Both the position numbers and the translations under genes were made by a program. A stretch of 64,000 nucleotides of DNA from FEN-1297 sp963834015 (GTDB lineage: Bacteria; Bacteroidota; Ignavibacteria; Ignavibacteriales; Ignavibacteriaceae): assembly GCA_963834015.1 (NCBI GenBank), contig CAWIAG010000002.1:620001-684000 (forward strand), written 5' to 3'. Below, piece after piece: positions 62,835-64,000 of the stretch; the stretch's first letter is position 1; every line of letters starts with the position of its first letter. A model generated the notes under the pieces. It worked only from the letters and a program-made list of their open reading frames with translations. It did no database searches and had not been told where the DNA came from.

Positions 62835-64000
62835 TTACAACTCCCCAAGAAGTTTCTTGAACAGTTTTGAGGATTTAATTTCCGGGTACTCTTTGGCAAA
62901 CTCGGTCCTGATAGACGGATCAATATTAAAAGCAGATTTCAAGCAATCGACGGCCTCTTGTGTTCTGCTCAGAATAAAATTAATTTTTGCTTTGCCGTAA
63001 TATGAGGAAGCATCCTGAGGATTAATTCTAATACACTCGTTATATGAGCGCATCGCTTCAAGCCAGTCGCCCAGTTCAAACAAAGTCTCTGCAAGGTTAA
63101 ACCAAATTTCGTAATTATTTTTTTCAAGGTTGAGTGCTTCTCTGTAACTTGCCACAGCATCCTGCAACTGCCCAAGAGAATACTCCAGGTCGGCTTTCGC
63201 ATACCATGCTTCTGCATTATCCTGAGATAAAGTTATCGCTTTATTAAAGTCTTTAAGGGCAAGATGATATTTACCATATGAATCATAACAAAATCCCCTT
63301 GCAAGATAAGCTTCATAATATTGATCGTTAATTTTTAAAGCATCGCTATAATATTTAATGGCGCTTGAAATGTCGCCCATTTCCTCAAAAATATTTGCAA
63401 TATTGTAAGAAGATGCTTCATCATACCTGTCAAGTTCCAGAGACTGTTTAAAACTTTCAATTGCACTTTCCAGACGGCCCAAATCAGCAAGTGCATTCCC
63501 TTTATTAAACCATGCGCTCGCAAAATCCTCTTTAATAGCTATAGCAAGATCATAACTTTCAATTGCTTTTTCAAGCTTGTTCATTTTAACAAGCACAACC
63601 CCGCGGTTATACCATCCGCTTGCATTGTATGGCTCAAAATCCAAAAATTTATCATATGCTTCCAGCGCTTTTGGAAAATCGGGTAAGTTTTCATAGCAAA
63701 ACCCAAGCTCATAGTAAGCTTCGTTAAATTCCGGTTCTATTTCAATCACTCTTTTCAAATATCCTACGGCCTTTTCAAATTCTTCCCTCCGCTGGTACAA
63801 TGTTCCAAGTCCGAACATTGCATCTTCGTTTTTGGGTTCAACTCTCAAAACTGCTTCCAAAGAATTTTTTGCATCTTCAATTAAACCAAGATTCTCTTCC
63901 GCAGCCGCTCTGTTTATCACAGTTTCCGAATCGCCGGGATTTAAGGATAATGATCTGTTAAAACAAACAATTGATTCTTCAAAATTCCCAACTGCATTTT
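62835..64000 (-). CDS. Large tetratricopeptide repeat protein (N-terminus outside window)
   Basis: Partial: the frame stays open past 63920 (where a GTG occurs) to base 64000, continuing as more TPR sequence (FEESIVCFNRSLSLNPGD), so the true start lies outside. Inside the window are about ten 34-residue repeats with the WYNRG and NPxD/EP signature (ASGWYNRGVVLVKMNK, SAWFNKGNALADLGRLESAI, EAWYAKADLEYSLG). The C-terminus ends LFKKLLGEL. Long TPR arrays of this kind are scaffolds; no enzymatic domain is seen in this part. Confidence 0.85.
   Translation of the reverse strand, partial: NAVGNFEESIVCFNRSLSLNPGDSETVINRAAAEENLGLIEDAKNSLEAVLRVEPKNEDAMFGLGTLYQRREEFEKAVGYLKRVIEIEPEFNEAYYELGFCYENLPDFPKALEAYDKFLDFEPYNASGWYNRGVVLVKMNKLEKAIESYDLAIAIKEDFASAWFNKGNALADLGRLESAIESFKQSLELDRYDEASSYNIANIFEEMGDISSAIKYYSDALKINDQYYEAYLARGFCYDSYGKYHLALKDFNKAITLSQDNAEAWYAKADLEYSLGQLQDAVASYREALNLEKNNYEIWFNLAETLFELGDWLEAMRSYNECIRINPQDASSYYGKAKINFILSRTQEAVDCLKSAFNIDPSIRTEFAKEYPEIKSSKLFKKLLGEL

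Noticed and set aside
1..64000. CRISPR arrays, rRNA genes, prophage or plasmid origin
   Set aside because: No regular direct repeats with spacers, no rRNA sequence, no phage structural genes and no iteron or rep gene seen.

Overview
The window is AT-rich bacterial chromosome and reads like a member of the Ignavibacteria (Bacteroidota/Chlorobi group). The main clues are a secreted subtilisin with a type IX secretion C-terminal sorting domain containing an NYPNPFNP motif, a SusC/TonB-type receptor with a carboxypeptidase-like N-terminal domain, an LptF/LptG pair, many lipoproteins, and housekeeping genes of that flavour. Shine-Dalgarno sequences are present before some genes (grpE, gcvH, accC, a mini-ORF before the aminotransferase). 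TTG starts are unusually common. Genus and species cannot be fixed from the sequence alone.

Layout. 0-11 kb: end of a YgfZ/GcvT-like gene, a lipoprotein, an M20 dipeptidase, the divergent lptF-lptG pair, a T9SS-exported S8 protease, and lepB-lepA. 11-12.2 kb: a complete IS3-family insertion sequence with inverted repeats and a probable 3-bp target duplication. 12.4-17.4 kb: Ppx/GppA, a heptosyltransferase-like GT9, a small membrane protein, deoxynucleoside kinase, folK, folB and pgeF, all on the minus strand. 17.9-22.5 kb: surE, a frameshifted phzF, a von Willebrand-like membrane protein and comF. 22.6-26.2 kb: argS, rsfS, a LytR_C-domain protein, a small secreted protein and panD on the minus strand.

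26.5-34.2 kb is the centrepiece: a full tryptophan operon trpE-G-D-C-F-(DAHP synthase)-B-A with overlapping or near-touching genes. A classical transcription attenuator precedes it: a 31-codon leader ORF with four consecutive Trp codons, then a strong terminator hairpin just before trpE. The embedded DAHP synthase puts entry into the shikimate pathway under the same control.

34.4-36.6 kb: a restriction-modification pair whose methyltransferase looks intact but whose endonuclease carries an in-frame stop at codon 22. 36.6-45 kb: SGNH lipoprotein, RidA, MazG, a TonB receptor, an unknown lipoprotein, PhoH, a LysM protein with a coiled-coil lipoprotein, and RadC. 45.2-52.5 kb: an LpoA-like TPR/periplasmic-binding protein, a TPR protein and guaA, then gcvH, accC, accB and efp. 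53-64 kb: a TPR membrane protein, tRNA-Arg(CCG), a small membrane protein, coaD, rsmD, a PilM-like protein, a ComEA-like protein, dnaJ-grpE-hrcA, an aspartate-type aminotransferase, aroE, and a large TPR protein running off the right edge.

No wholly new multi-gene system stands out. The most rewarding signals are the trp attenuator, the decaying R-M pair, folK with no standard start codon, the A9 frameshift site in the IS, and a six-codon minicistron with a perfect Shine-Dalgarno before the aminotransferase. Three separate single-base anomalies (folK, phzF, IS) mean that sequence error should be ruled out first.
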